64,000 bases of DNA from Anomaloglossus baeobatrachus. Lineage: Eukaryota > Chordata > Amphibia > Anura > Aromobatidae. A program made the position numbers and the translations under genes. The notes beneath the pieces were generated by a model that saw only the letters and a list, made by a program, of their open reading frames with translations, searched no databases and was not told where the DNA came from. The stretch lies in assembly GCF_048569485.1 (NCBI RefSeq), contig NC_134357.1, forward strand, positions 355,386,709 to 355,450,708, read 5' to 3'. Below, in pieces: positions 54,464-64,000 of this stretch. How positions within the stretch are numbered: the stretch's first letter is position 1; every line of letters starts with the position of its first letter.

Positions 54464-55555
54464 TGGGACGCCCCATGGGTGATGATCCTGTTTGTGACGC
54501 CAAAAAGAAAGATGTGACGCCCCAGGGGTAATGATCCTGTTCAGGGACGCCACAAGACTTGTTCGATATGGCAACAGGTAAAGTCAGTTTTTATTTTTAT
54601 ATGTCGTGACGCCACTCACGGCTTGCGGTCAGGGATGTGAAGGACCGCCGCTGCAGGTTTTATGAGCGTCTGGGGCTGATGGGGTCTGCAGCCAGATGAT
54701 GTAGCCTCCTGTGAGTGAGGCAGGCCCCAGGGGCTCAGGTGAGTAGGATAGTGGGTCCCGGAATAACACAGGCTGAGTCCAAAAGTCTTTCAACTGCTTT
54801 TTACTCACTTAGGTGTTGTTGTGAGCTGACCCGAGTGTTGCTGCGATTAACCAGGTAAGACCAGGGTTCCTTCCGGCCAGTCTGAGGGTAACTTGTTAGC
54901 TTGCCTTCCTAGCACTCTGTGTTCGGATAACCCCCTGACGTGAAGTACCATGGGGGTCTATCCAGGGAGTCGCTACTGCCTTTTCTCCCCTGTGTTCGGC
55001 CTGTTTGCTGGCAGCATGGACCAAGTGAGATGGCTTCAGGCTCTGTTCCCTTATGGGTCCCTGCGTTGCTGCTGAGGCTCGGACTCTGTAAGGTTGGTGA
55101 GGTACCTGTAGTTCCCCTTACTGACAGGTTTAGCAGGTCATTAAACTGGAGTCTGCTCTAGGGACCTGTACCCCGTACGTGCCTAGTCACCAGGAGCTCC
55201 GTACTCTTACTACCAGGTGACCGTTCTCCCCGCCAATGGCGCAGGGTCTGACTAGTGGCCGCGCACGTATCCGCCTCGCGACTGCCGCTTACCACTACCA
55301 GCCTGGCTCTCCTCTTCCCTATCCTGACAGCCTCTGCACTTCCTAGCTCCCAGCCCCTCCGCTATACCCCTTGAAAAGAATTGAAGGCCAGACCCCTCTG
55401 GAGACTGCCCAAGGGTCCCATCTAATGGTGTGGGAGAACTGGTTGCTATGTGTCTGTGCGTACACACCTCGTTCTGGCCCTTAAGATCACCTGGAAGTAC
55501 TGTCCCAGCATGGGTGCAGTACTCAGTGGTGCCTGACCAGGTCAGGGGCGCCAAT
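54464..55555. mobile_element. Solo LTR-like fossil (family E)
   Basis: TGGGACGCCCC...GGGGCGCCA(AT), with ACAG at 54460-54463 and 55556-55559. Its first 100 bp contain two versions of a 50-bp start (ATGATCCTGTT..GACGCCA). Related in style to families C and D (GTGACGCCACTCACGG, GCCTCCTGTGAGTGAGG). About 1.09 kb, no coding part. Fossil. Confidence 0.6.
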
Positions 55556-55649
55556 ACAGCATGTCTGACTACTTTCAATCAGAGATGCTGTGTGTGCATC
55601 TCTATTGGTGTAAAAATAAATGACTAAAAAAATTGGCATATGATTCCTC

Positions 55650-56420
55650 ATATTATTATACCCATCACAGATAAAGCATTCAGCTACAGGCCCCCAGCCG
55701 TGTGCTTATCTTGGCTGTGTATCAAAATAAGAGGGACCGCATGCGGCTTTTTAAAAATATTTAAATAAATAATTTAAAAAAGCGGTATGTAGTACCACCC
55801 CAATTTTGATACCCAACCATGATAAAACCAACAGCTGGGGGCTAGTATTGTAAGGCTGGGCCCCCCAGCCTAAAAATAGCAGCCTGCAGATTGTTGCATC
55901 AATTAGATGTGACAATCCCAGCACTTTAGCTGGCTCATCTTGATTGCCCTGGTGCAGTGACAATCGGGGTAATAAGGGGTTAATAACAGCTTACAGCTGC
56001 CACTAAGCCCTAGATTAGTAATGGGAGGCATCTAGGAGACACCCCCCCCATTACTAATCTGTATGTAAAAAGAAATAAACACAAAAAAACAAAAAATCCT
56101 TTATTTTAAATAAAATATAAAAAACACCCTTTCACCCCATTATTAACCCCAAATCACCCAGGTCCGACATAACCACATGAGGCCCCACGACAATTCCAGC
56201 TCTGCTGAAGTCACAGCGCAGGAGCACAGAACATGACCACTCGCTGTGAGCTTCAGGCTGAGAATGACTTAGTTGCAGAGATGAACTGTGACATCACTCA
56301 GCCATCACTCAGCTTATTTCTGGTTAGAGGTGGTGGACCATGGGAACCTCCAGCTGTGACCGCAAATAACCTGAGTGATGTCACCACTCGTCGCTGTGGC
56401 TCAGTATCTGCCTGAAGCTC
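55650..56420. repeat. Diverged module B, copy 3
   Basis: Contains AAATAAATAATTTAAAAAAG, CCCCAGCCTAAAAATAGCAG, CGGGGTAATAAGGGGTTAAT and AAGCCCTAGATTAGTAATGG, the module's order at lower identity. Confidence 0.7.
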
Positions 56421-56487
56421 ACAGTGGTCGGTCATGTTCTATGCTGTCAGACAGGGTGGGGGCGCTGTCTGACTGCAACTAATCAGA

Positions 56488-58244
56488 GGCCTGAAACACA
56501 CCTCCGTTAAACACGTTCGTGTTTGTCCCGTTTCCGTATGTACCGGAGACATGGACAAACATGCACCAATGTTAATCTATCATTGAGGTCACACGTGCGT
56601 GATTCCATAAGGTCCGTGATCCGTATGTGTTTCCATTTTGCACGGAAGCATGTCCGTTGTCAACACGGAACACGCACACACGGACCCCATGAAAGTCAAT
56701 GGGTATGTGTGCACAAAAACGTGACACGGATGCATCTTTGTATGCTCCGTGTATGTTTTGTGCTTTTTTGTAGCGATGTCGGTCATTCTTTCTTTTTCTG
56801 TCTATGTCGGTCAATCTCCCTCAGTCCGTCGGTCGGTCTCTCTGTCTGTCTGTCGGTCGGTCTTTCTGTCCCTCTCTCACAGTCTGTCAGTCAGTCTCCC
56901 CCCTCTCTCATACTCACCGTTCCCCGATCACCGGCGCGGCGCTACACGGCTGTTCAAGAAACTCTGGCGGCTTTTACTATTTTGAAAACGCCGGCTGCTC
57001 ATTATTCAATCTCGTATTCCCTACTTTCCCCGCCCACTGGCGCCTATAATTTGTTGCAGTGAGACACGCCCCCACACTGAGTGACAGCTGTCTCACTGCA
57101 ACCAATCACAGCTGCCGGTGGGCGGGTCTATACTTTGCAGTAAAAAATAAATAAATAAATAATTAAAAAATAAACGACGTGTGGTCCCCCCATTTTGATA
57201 CCAGCCAGTGTAAAGTCACACGGCTGAAGGCTGGTATTCTCAGGATGGGGACCTCGACGTTATGGGGAGCCCCCCAGCCTAACAATATCAGCCAGCAGCC
57301 GCCCGGAATTGCCGCATACAATAGATGCGACAGTTCTGGGACTCTACCCGGCTCTTCCCGATTTGCCCTGGAGCGTTGGCAATCGGGGTAATAAGGAGTT
57401 ATTGGCAGCCCATAGCTGCCAATAAGTCCTAGATTAATCATTGCAGGCACGAGACACCCCCAATGATTATTCTGTATGTTACAGTAAATAAACACAGTGA
57501 AAAAATCCTTTATTTGAAATAATAAACACTACAAAAAACCCGCGTTCACCAATTTATTAGGCCCCAAATACCCATCCATGTCCGGCGTAATCCACGGAGG
57601 TCCCGCGTCACTTCCAGCACTGCTACATGAAGGTGACAGGAGCTGCAGAAGAACACCGCCGCTCCTGACAGCTCCACGCAGCAACTGAGGTGAGCCTCGC
57701 GATCAGCTGTGCTGGTTACTCGCGGCCATCGCTGGATCCTCCACCTGTAACAGCAAGTCGCCCGAGTGACAGTGATGAAGTCACAGGTGAGTTGCGGTCA
57801 CGGGGGGAGGATCCAGCTGGCCTCAGGTAACCTGAGTGACGGCAGCGCTAATCGCGCTGCTCACTTCAGTCACTCACGGGATTAGCGGTCACCGGTGAGT
57901 CCTTCACGGGTGACCGCTAATCAGGACGCGACACAGACAGAGCCGCGGTATGACAATGAAGTCGGGTGAAGTTCCCCAGAGTTCATTCTCAGCGCGCGTC
58001 GCTGTCTGCTGTCATCCGACATGTAGCAACTACATTTTACATCACACACGGACATTTCACACTGACAACACACACACATGGATATTTCACACGCACACAC
58101 GGACATTCCACATGCACACACGGCTAGCATACGCAGTTCACACATGCCACACGGACCATAAAAACGGACACAAAAACGGGACACGGACCCGATAAATGGA
58201 CGTAACACACGTGCGTGTTTTTTCACGGATGTGTGTTTCAGGCC
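56488..58244. mobile_element. TIR element GGCCTGAAACACAC carrying module B
   Basis: GGCCTGAAACACACCTCCG and, inverted, GGCCTGAAACACACATCCG: near-exact ends. AGA borders both sides. Subterminal CACACGGAC-rich tracts match the element at 45839. Module B lies at 57140-57720. 1.76 kb, no transposase, so non-autonomous. The 3-bp duplication here and at 45839 gives no single superfamily. Confidence 0.8.
57140..57720. repeat. Shared internal module B, copy 4
   Basis: Closest to copies 1 and 2: AAATAAATAAATAATT, CCCCATTTTGATACCAGCCA, CCCCCCAGCCTAACAATATC, AGCCCATAGCTGCCAATAAG, GCTGCAGAAGAACACCGCCG. Confidence 0.8.
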
Positions 58245-58519
58245 AGAGACACGGATACCGCCGGTCTCTGAATATATATGAAGGATAATGAGCAGATCCA
58301 GATGTTGTGCGAGCAGACCTGGAAGCAGTGTACAGCTGCGCAAGAAAATCGGTAAGTATAACGTGCCTGCTTTTATTTTTTATTTTTTTAATTAACCAAG
58401 TTGTCAGACCTGAATCATTACCCGGAGTTCCCTGAGAACTTCAGGCTCAAGGTTGGAGCTCGGGTAATTTTGAACCCACGTGCATCTGGACTTTAGTAGT
58501 TCGGGTCAGCCCATCACTA

Positions 58520-59056
58520 ATTAACACATATATATTTTTTTTAAAATATACTTACTTTGCAGCATTTTTCCACATCTGCCTGAAACTTTATCACAGTATC
58601 TGTCTGTTTATCTATGATATCACCAAGTTTTTTCATACATTGTTTAGTTGCGTCCAGCTTGTGTGTTTAGTTGTTCTATTAAATACTAGTATATCCTTTA
58701 AGCAAACTTTATAGCAGGAATCCATAAAAGGGTGACAATTACCAGGAGAATCCAGCCTAGTGGTGGATTTGGGAGAGCACATTGAAAATTACCAGCTGTG
58801 TAAAGTGTTTTTGTGTTAGCTCAGTTTCCCTACCGATGCCTCCTTTTTCCTGCTCAGGATCTCATGCTGTGAATTTTACCCAGATTAACGGACCTGGTTT
58901 ACAATCACTCTTTGTGCACTTTTCTTGGATTGACTTCCCACTGTGTCCCACAGCCAGTGCTGACTTCTAATCTGTGTGCCCTCTTAGTTCTGTAAAACCT
59001 GGCCCTGCATGTCCTCCTTATACTGATTTTCTGAAAACTGGTGGAAGTTACTATTA
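58520..59056. other. No gene recognised
   Basis: AT-rich sequence with short frames only. No repeat end or RNA gene identified. Confidence 0.45.
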
Positions 59057-59498
59057 GGCCCGTTTCACACGTCAGTGAAAAACACTGACGTTTTTCACTG
59101 GCGTGTAAAACACGCACATGTCCCTGCGTGTGCCTTGAATCACAGCACACGTGGGTTGTCTAAGTGCAATCAGGGCTCCGTTCTCCGTGGCCCGTGATTG
59201 CACTTAGTAATCAACTCACCTGCGCCCGCTCCCGCTCTCCATGGTGCTGATCGCTCCCGCGGTGCAGCATCCGGCCGGCGCTGACCCCTGCAGCAGCTGC
59301 TTCCGGGTCAGCTGTGTCGTGCATCATGAATATGCGCGACAGTAATGAGCCGGCTCAGAAGCAGCAAGCTGCACGGGCTGCAGAGGACATCGCTGGACGC
59401 CGGGTGAGTTAAAATGTTTTTTATTTTAAAAGCACGTTTTTTTCTGCGTGGTCCGTGGGACATCAGTGATGCCAGAAAAAAATGGACAAGAAAGCCAT
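59057..59498. mobile_element. Left part of a TIR element cut by the DIRS-type element
   Basis: TAGGCCCGTTTCACACGTCA, then a hairpin AGTGAAAAACACTGACGTTT with TTTTTCACTGGCG, and CACACG words as in the element at 56488. The right end is not in the window, likely beyond the DIRS insertion. Confidence 0.5.
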
Positions 59499-61528
59499 GG
59501 ATCCCCCCTTGGGGAGGAGGGGCGACATGACCAAGGGGGGAGTTAGGGAGTGATGGGGTTAATAGGGACAGTTTGGTAGGCAGGCCTAATATGGCACTAA
59601 GGGGTGGTTTTAGGTTGGGAGGAAGAGGAGGAGTAGGGAAAGGGAGAGGAGTCTGGGAGAGGAGGGGGTTACCTCCTCTTCTTCTTCCGGACGCCAAGAG
59701 ATCAGCAGCACGAGGACCACCATGGCTGATCTGCAGGAACTCCAGCGCCTGATTGAAGCAGCCGTTGCAGCGCACGGGCCCCTGGCAGTGCTGACCCACA
59801 TCAGGGCTGCCGGGGTTAACCCGTCGGCGCTTGCCCCTCGCTCCCCCAGCCGCGGTGGGCGCCAGTCGCGGCCCCCCGCAGGTATTCCCCGGGTACGGGG
59901 GGGGTGAGGAGGAGATGCCAGAGCCCCTCCAGGGACCCTCCGCAGCGGGCTGAGCAGCAGCGGAGTCTGGCTGCTGCTCCCAGCAGCAGCGGGAGGAATC
60001 TGCGGTCCAGCCGCGGTGGTCGGGAGGTGGGAGTGGCCAGCGCGGGGCCTACTTCCGGTCCCGGCCTCCGGGCTGGATTTACAGTGACAGCAGTGGCTCC
60101 AGGTCGGGAGCGTGCTCGGCGAGGGATGGAGGCCAGCAGTTCCCCCTGCAGTCGGCGGGGGGACCGAGGGGCTGCAGGCGGCGGTAGGTCCAGCGCCAGG
60201 GGGAGGTCTGTGGTGCCTGACCCTGGCGCGGCAGTGAGCAGGGGTGACGGCGTGAGCCATGCGGCGACCGCCCGGTCACTTAGGTCCGCTGCGCAGCCCC
60301 CGGATGTGGCGGTCTCCCGTGGGAGCGGGGGGACCCGGCGGCAGGAGGCCTGCAGCGGCCCAGGAGGGCCAGAGGTGGCGACGGCTGGGATCCAGAGCCA
60401 GGCATCTATCCGTCCGTGTCCAGAGTCCCCTGGCAGTTGGCGAGGGGGTGGGCGCGGGCGCAAGAGGTCGAGGCCTGGGGTGCCGGCGCAGGGGACAGGA
60501 CGGTCTCCTGGGCTGTCGCCCCGGGGCAAGAGAAGGAGCGGGGACGGCTCTGCCCACGCGGCGGCCCGGTCTGGCGGCCGTGGTGGGGGGGTGCCGCGGC
60601 GGCGCCCCCCGGATGTCGGATGGAAGAAGAGGTCAGCGGCGAGGATGAGGAGGTTGTGCTGTCAGATGAGTCGGATGGACGGCAGACGGAGGACAGCGAG
60701 GCGGCGGTATCGGGGGACGCTGAGCCGCGGTTGGGTGAGACGGCCACGGAGGCGGCAGGGGCTGCGCTGGCGGGGTGTTTCGGGGGCGGGGGGCGGCTGT
60801 GGACACGGCAGCGCCCGGCGGAGCAACAGTGTGGAGCCAGTTGTTGGGGCTGTTGCAGGGGTTGGCGGCAGTTGCCGGGGCTGCGGGGGGGCGGCGCCGG
60901 CGGCGGCGTGGGTGGGGACGACAGGTCGGGGGGCGGCGCCAGTGGGAGGGGGGGATGGAGCGGGGCGCGGCGGAAGGGGGGGGTGAAGGGGGGAGTGCGG
61001 CGGAGGGGGCAAAGGAAAAAGAAAAGGAGAAGGAGGATGAGGTGGTGCGCCTAGATGATAGGGCTAAAAGCGAAGTTTATGTTTGTTTTGAGGGCCCGCT
61101 GGGGACTCATTTAAAGAAGGAGGTGCGGGAAAAAATTTGGAAAGGGGAATATGTGGAGATTTTTTCTCTTCTTCCCCTGGAGAAATTTAATCTGGATAGG
61201 GTTAAGCCGAGCGACTCCAAAAAGGAGAAGGACGAGGAGGAAAAGCGCCGTTATAGACTTATTCCTCGGACTTTTGCAAACTGGTTATAAGCGTCTGCGA
61301 TTTTGGTGAGCGTGGTCGGGGAAAAGGAGTCGGAGCATTGTTCGGCCTTGTTTGGTTACATGGATGCGATAGGGGAGGCTTATCGGGTTTATGGCGGGCT
61401 GGCGTGGCTGCGTTACGACGAGCAATTCCGGCAGCGGAAGGCGTTGCGGCTGGATATGCGATGGGACCATAAGGATATTTCCTTATGGATGCGACTGATG
61501 TCGGCACCGACTCAGCCCTTTCGGGGGG

Positions 61529-63331
61529 GTGCCGGGGGACCGGGGGCCGTGTCCCCGGCAAGTCAGAAAAAAGGTTTCTGTTGGCAATATAATGAGGGGC
61601 AGTGCAGGTTTGGAGCGGCATGCCGCTTTAAGCATGAATGCTCAGGTTGTGGGGGAGGACATAGCCTGTCCAAGTGTTTTAAAAAGGGGAAAGGAAAAGT
61701 GGGTGACGGGGATGGAAAAAGGGATGACGCCAGTGAAAGTAGAAGCGATGGCCCCCTTTTTAAATAGGTATTCGGACGGCGAGGCAGCGGCGTTGTTATG
61801 GTTTGGTTTTTCTGACGGTTTCCGTATCCCGTCGGCTGTTAGTCCATCGCCCCCGCCGTACCGTAATTTACGTTCTGCTCGGGATCATGCGAATGTGGTG
61901 GATGAGAAGCTGAGAAAGGAGGTGGTTTTGGGCAGAATGGGCGTGGTTTTGGGCAGAATGGGCGGTCCTTACGACGCCCCGCCATGTTCGAAGTTGGTGG
62001 TTTCGCCGTTGGGGGTTGTGCCGAAGAAAGAGCTGAACAAATTTCGGCTTATTCATCACTTGTCTTACCCAGAGGGGTTATCGGTGAATGATGGCATTGC
62101 ACCGGAGTTATCGGCGGTATATTATGTGTCGTTCGACAAGGCGTTGGACCTGGTCAGGGCAGCGGGTCGGGGGGCGTTGATGGCAAAGGCAGATGTGGAA
62201 GCGGCGTTTCGGTTGTTACCGGTAAATCCAGATAGTCAGCATTTGTTAGGTTGCTGGTGGGATGGCAGTTATTATGTTGATCGCTGTTTGCCAATGGGTT
62301 GTTCAATTTCGTGTTCATATTTTGAGGCGTTTAGTTCGTTTGTAGAGTGGGTGGTTCGGGATGTGTCTGGGCTTACGTCCATTATTCACTATTTGGACGA
62401 TTTTCTTTGTGTTGGGCCAGCGGGTTCAATGGTTTGTGCGGGGTTGTTATTTGCGTTGCAGAAAGTCGCGGGCAGCTTCGGAATTCCCTTGGCTCCCGAT
62501 AAGACAGAAGGCCCGGCGCCTGTGATGCGTTTTTTGGGGATTGAGATCGATTCTATTGCCATGGAATGTAGGTTGCCAGAGGAGAAGGTTCGTGATTTGA
62601 GGGCCGCGGTGGCAGGGGTGAAAGCGGGAAAGAAGGTGCGGCTTAAGGTGGTGCAGTCCTTGCTTGGGAAATTGAATTTCGCTTGCAGGATTATGCCGAT
62701 GGGGAGAGTTTTTGCGAGACGTTTGGCAACGGCGATGGCAAGGGTGCGGTCGCCGACACATTTCGTGCGAATCACGAAGGCGATCAAGGACGATCTTTTG
62801 GTGTGGGATCAATTTTTGCAGTGTTTCAATGGCCGGGCCCTGGTGATGGAGAAAGTGGCGTCTAACGGGGCGTTACAGCTGTTCACCGATGCGGCTGGGT
62901 CAGCAGGGTTTGGGGCCGTATTTCGAGGTCACTGGTGTGTGGGTCAGTGGCCACAGGCGTGGCGGGAGAGTGGTTTGTTCAGGAATTTGGCTCTGTTGGA
63001 GCTATTTCCTATCGTGGTAGCAGTGGAGCTGTGGGGGTCGCGTTTTGCCGGGAGGAAGGTATGCTTCCATTGTGATAACCAGGCAGTGGTGTTTGCTATT
63101 AACAACTTGTCTGCTAAGTCGGAGCCAGTGGTGGTGTTTTTGCGGCATTTAGTGTTGAGATGTCTGCAGCTGAATGTACAGGTGGTGGCAAAGCACGTTC
63201 CGGAAGTTGACAACGGGGTGGCTGACGCTTTGTCTCGTTTTCAGTTCGGCAGGTTTCGGGAGCTACTGCCTTGGGCGGACGAAGTCGGAGTGGAGTGTCC
63301 CGTGGATTTATGGAATCTGGTGAGGCGGTGA
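61529..63331 (+). CDS. Reverse transcriptase and RNase H frame of the DIRS-type fossil
   Basis: A 600-codon open frame. RT motifs: KADVEAAFRLLPV near residue 215, the catalytic YLDD at residues 288-291, and FLGIEID following. After a connection comes an RNase H-like part (LFTDAAGSAGFGAVF, then HCDNQAVVFAIN and DNGVADALSRFQ). RT of this sort followed by a tyrosine recombinase is the DIRS arrangement. The true start is probably downstream of the first methionine, since the first part overlaps the gag-like frame, as DIRS frames do. Confidence 0.85.
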   Translation: MPGDRGPCPRQVRKKVSVGNIMRGSAGLERHAALSMNAQVVGEDIACPSVLKRGKEKWVTGMEKGMTPVKVEAMAPFLNRYSDGEAAALLWFGFSDGFRIPSAVSPSPPPYRNLRSARDHANVVDEKLRKEVVLGRMGVVLGRMGGPYDAPPCSKLVVSPLGVVPKKELNKFRLIHHLSYPEGLSVNDGIAPELSAVYYVSFDKALDLVRAAGRGALMAKADVEAAFRLLPVNPDSQHLLGCWWDGSYYVDRCLPMGCSISCSYFEAFSSFVEWVVRDVSGLTSIIHYLDDFLCVGPAGSMVCAGLLFALQKVAGSFGIPLAPDKTEGPAPVMRFLGIEIDSIAMECRLPEEKVRDLRAAVAGVKAGKKVRLKVVQSLLGKLNFACRIMPMGRVFARRLATAMARVRSPTHFVRITKAIKDDLLVWDQFLQCFNGRALVMEKVASNGALQLFTDAAGSAGFGAVFRGHWCVGQWPQAWRESGLFRNLALLELFPIVVAVELWGSRFAGRKVCFHCDNQAVVFAINNLSAKSEPVVVFLRHLVLRCLQLNVQVVAKHVPEVDNGVADALSRFQFGRFRELLPWADEVGVECPVDLWNLVRR

Positions 63332-64000
63332 TCTCAGAATTAATTCGGAATTCGGTGACTGAGGTGACTTGGTGCCGATATGCTAAGGTGTGGGCTGAAT
63401 GGGAGGAGTTATTGGGTCGGATGTTTGATGGGGCGAGCGTGGATTACTTGGTGGCATTACTGGCGTTGGTGAGTGTGGATTTCTCGGCCGGGTGATCGGC
63501 GTCGGCCGTGGCACATCGGGTGGCGGCGGTGGCGTTTTGGTTAAAAGTGAGAGGGGAGCGAGATGTTTCGCAGGATTTTCGGGTTCGACGGGCCTTGCGA
63601 GGGTTTCGCCGCGGTGTGCGGGAGAGGGACAGGAGGCGCCCCGTATCGTTTGGTTTGTTGAGGCGGTTGGTGGGGTGCCTGAGTGGCATTTGTGAGTCGG
63701 TTTACGAGACTGTTTTGTTTACAACGGCTTTCGGTCTTGCTTTTTATGGGACTTTCCGGATCGGTGAGTTGGTAAGCCCGTCCAGGGTGACAGGCGGCGG
63801 GTTTCTGCTTGAGGATGTGCGAGTGGGCGGTGATCAGGTGGAGTGCTGGATTAGTCGGTCAAAAACGGATCAGCTGGGCCGTGGTAGGTTGGTGGTGTTA
63901 TACGCGGTCCCGGGGGAGGAGTTGTGCCCAGTACGTTTGGTGGAGAGATTCATGGCCGTAAGGGGGGTTTACCGGGCCCGTTTTTGCGGCACGTGGATGG
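63310..64000 (+). CDS. Tyrosine recombinase part of the DIRS-type fossil (partial)
   Basis: Begins SELIRNSVTEVTWCRYAKVW, an N-terminal SAM-like segment, and later has AFYGTFRIGELV, where the arginine fits the first catalytic Arg of tyrosine recombinases, and ISRSKTDQLGRG. The window ends before the HxxR and tyrosine. Part of a fossil element; not a host gene. Confidence 0.7.

Larger units (their letters stand above)
54127..58519. mobile_element. Long composite hAT-like element
   Basis: Ends TAGTGATGGGTGGACTCG and inverted TAGTGATGGGCTGACCCG. Flanks TATTACAC and ATTAACAC are close but not identical, as for a decayed 8-bp duplication. Interior: a solo LTR (54464-55555), a diverged module B (about 55650-56420) and a TIR element (56488-58244). 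No transposase seen. Confidence 0.75.
59499..64000 (+). mobile_element. DIRS-type tyrosine-recombinase retrotransposon (fossil), cut by window end
   Basis: A GC-rich block starting near 59499 with the parts of a DIRS-group element in order: a gag-like region (about 59722-61767) ending in a Cys/His-rich part (CWQYNEGQCRFGAACRFKH, then CSGCGGGH), an overlapping reverse transcriptase and RNase H frame, and a tyrosine recombinase running off the window. The left inverted terminal repeat is not defined. It looks largely whole where visible, with about two or three breaks, mostly outside the RT frame, and is probably among the younger insertions. Confidence 0.8.

Noticed and set aside
1-64000. CRISPR arrays, operons, ribosome binding sites, bacterial terminators
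   Set aside because: The content is clearly vertebrate repeat DNA. Tandem repeats here have no regular unique spacers.

Overview
No protein-coding host gene, RNA gene or CRISPR array is recognisable. This is repeat-dense vertebrate DNA, most likely intergenic or intronic sequence from a large-genome amphibian, probably a frog. The grounds are the mix of repeats: piles of short palindromic DNA transposons, long LTRs, Tc1, hAT, Penelope-like ends with hammerhead-like motifs, and a DIRS-type element. The species call is inference; I cannot search databases. Almost everything is mobile DNA inserted into older mobile DNA, so coordinates make sense only as nests. Layout: 1-1000 is quiet except for a tetranucleotide repeat. 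A foldback element (about 958-2215) carries a head-to-head pair of Penelope-like ends. Small TWA-target DNA transposons lie at 2.7-4.6 kb. A GC-rich minisatellite (about 5045-9610) is split by an LTR insertion (5089-8751), which is itself split by a DNA transposon (5287-7574) that holds further insertions. From 10 to 22 kb is an LTR-derived graveyard. One of its LTRs (12545-20011) is split by a 6.3 kb hAT element (12751-19053) that contains a 1.2 kb 11-bp minisatellite. A solo LTR at 26.1-30.9 kb contains a Ty3/Gypsy-type element (27182-30821). More MITEs follow at 22.6-24.4, 31.0-31.7 and 32.7-34.8 kb, one of them interrupted by another solo LTR. A Tc1 transposon (35895-40175) sits in an older foldback element and holds two solo LTRs and a Penelope-like insertion; removing these leaves about 1.54 kb, a normal Tc1 length. 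From 40.8 to 48.5 kb lie an old DNA-transposon relic (40841-42325), a 1.1 kb near-complete palindrome with TTAA target sites (42907-44012) and a composite TIR element (45839-47526). Between 48.4 and 50.8 kb, on the minus strand, is the decayed copy of a protein family I recall from arthropod and cnidarian genomes, interrupted by a MITE. A large palindrome (52616-53751) with its own MITE insertion and a second long hAT composite (54127-58519) follow. The last 4.5 kb is the left part of a DIRS-type element running off the window. The parts do not form a pathway. Their relations are insertion order, target-site choice, and sharing of internal modules between elements with different ends. Virus-like elements (LTR elements, DIRS) are described only as fossils.
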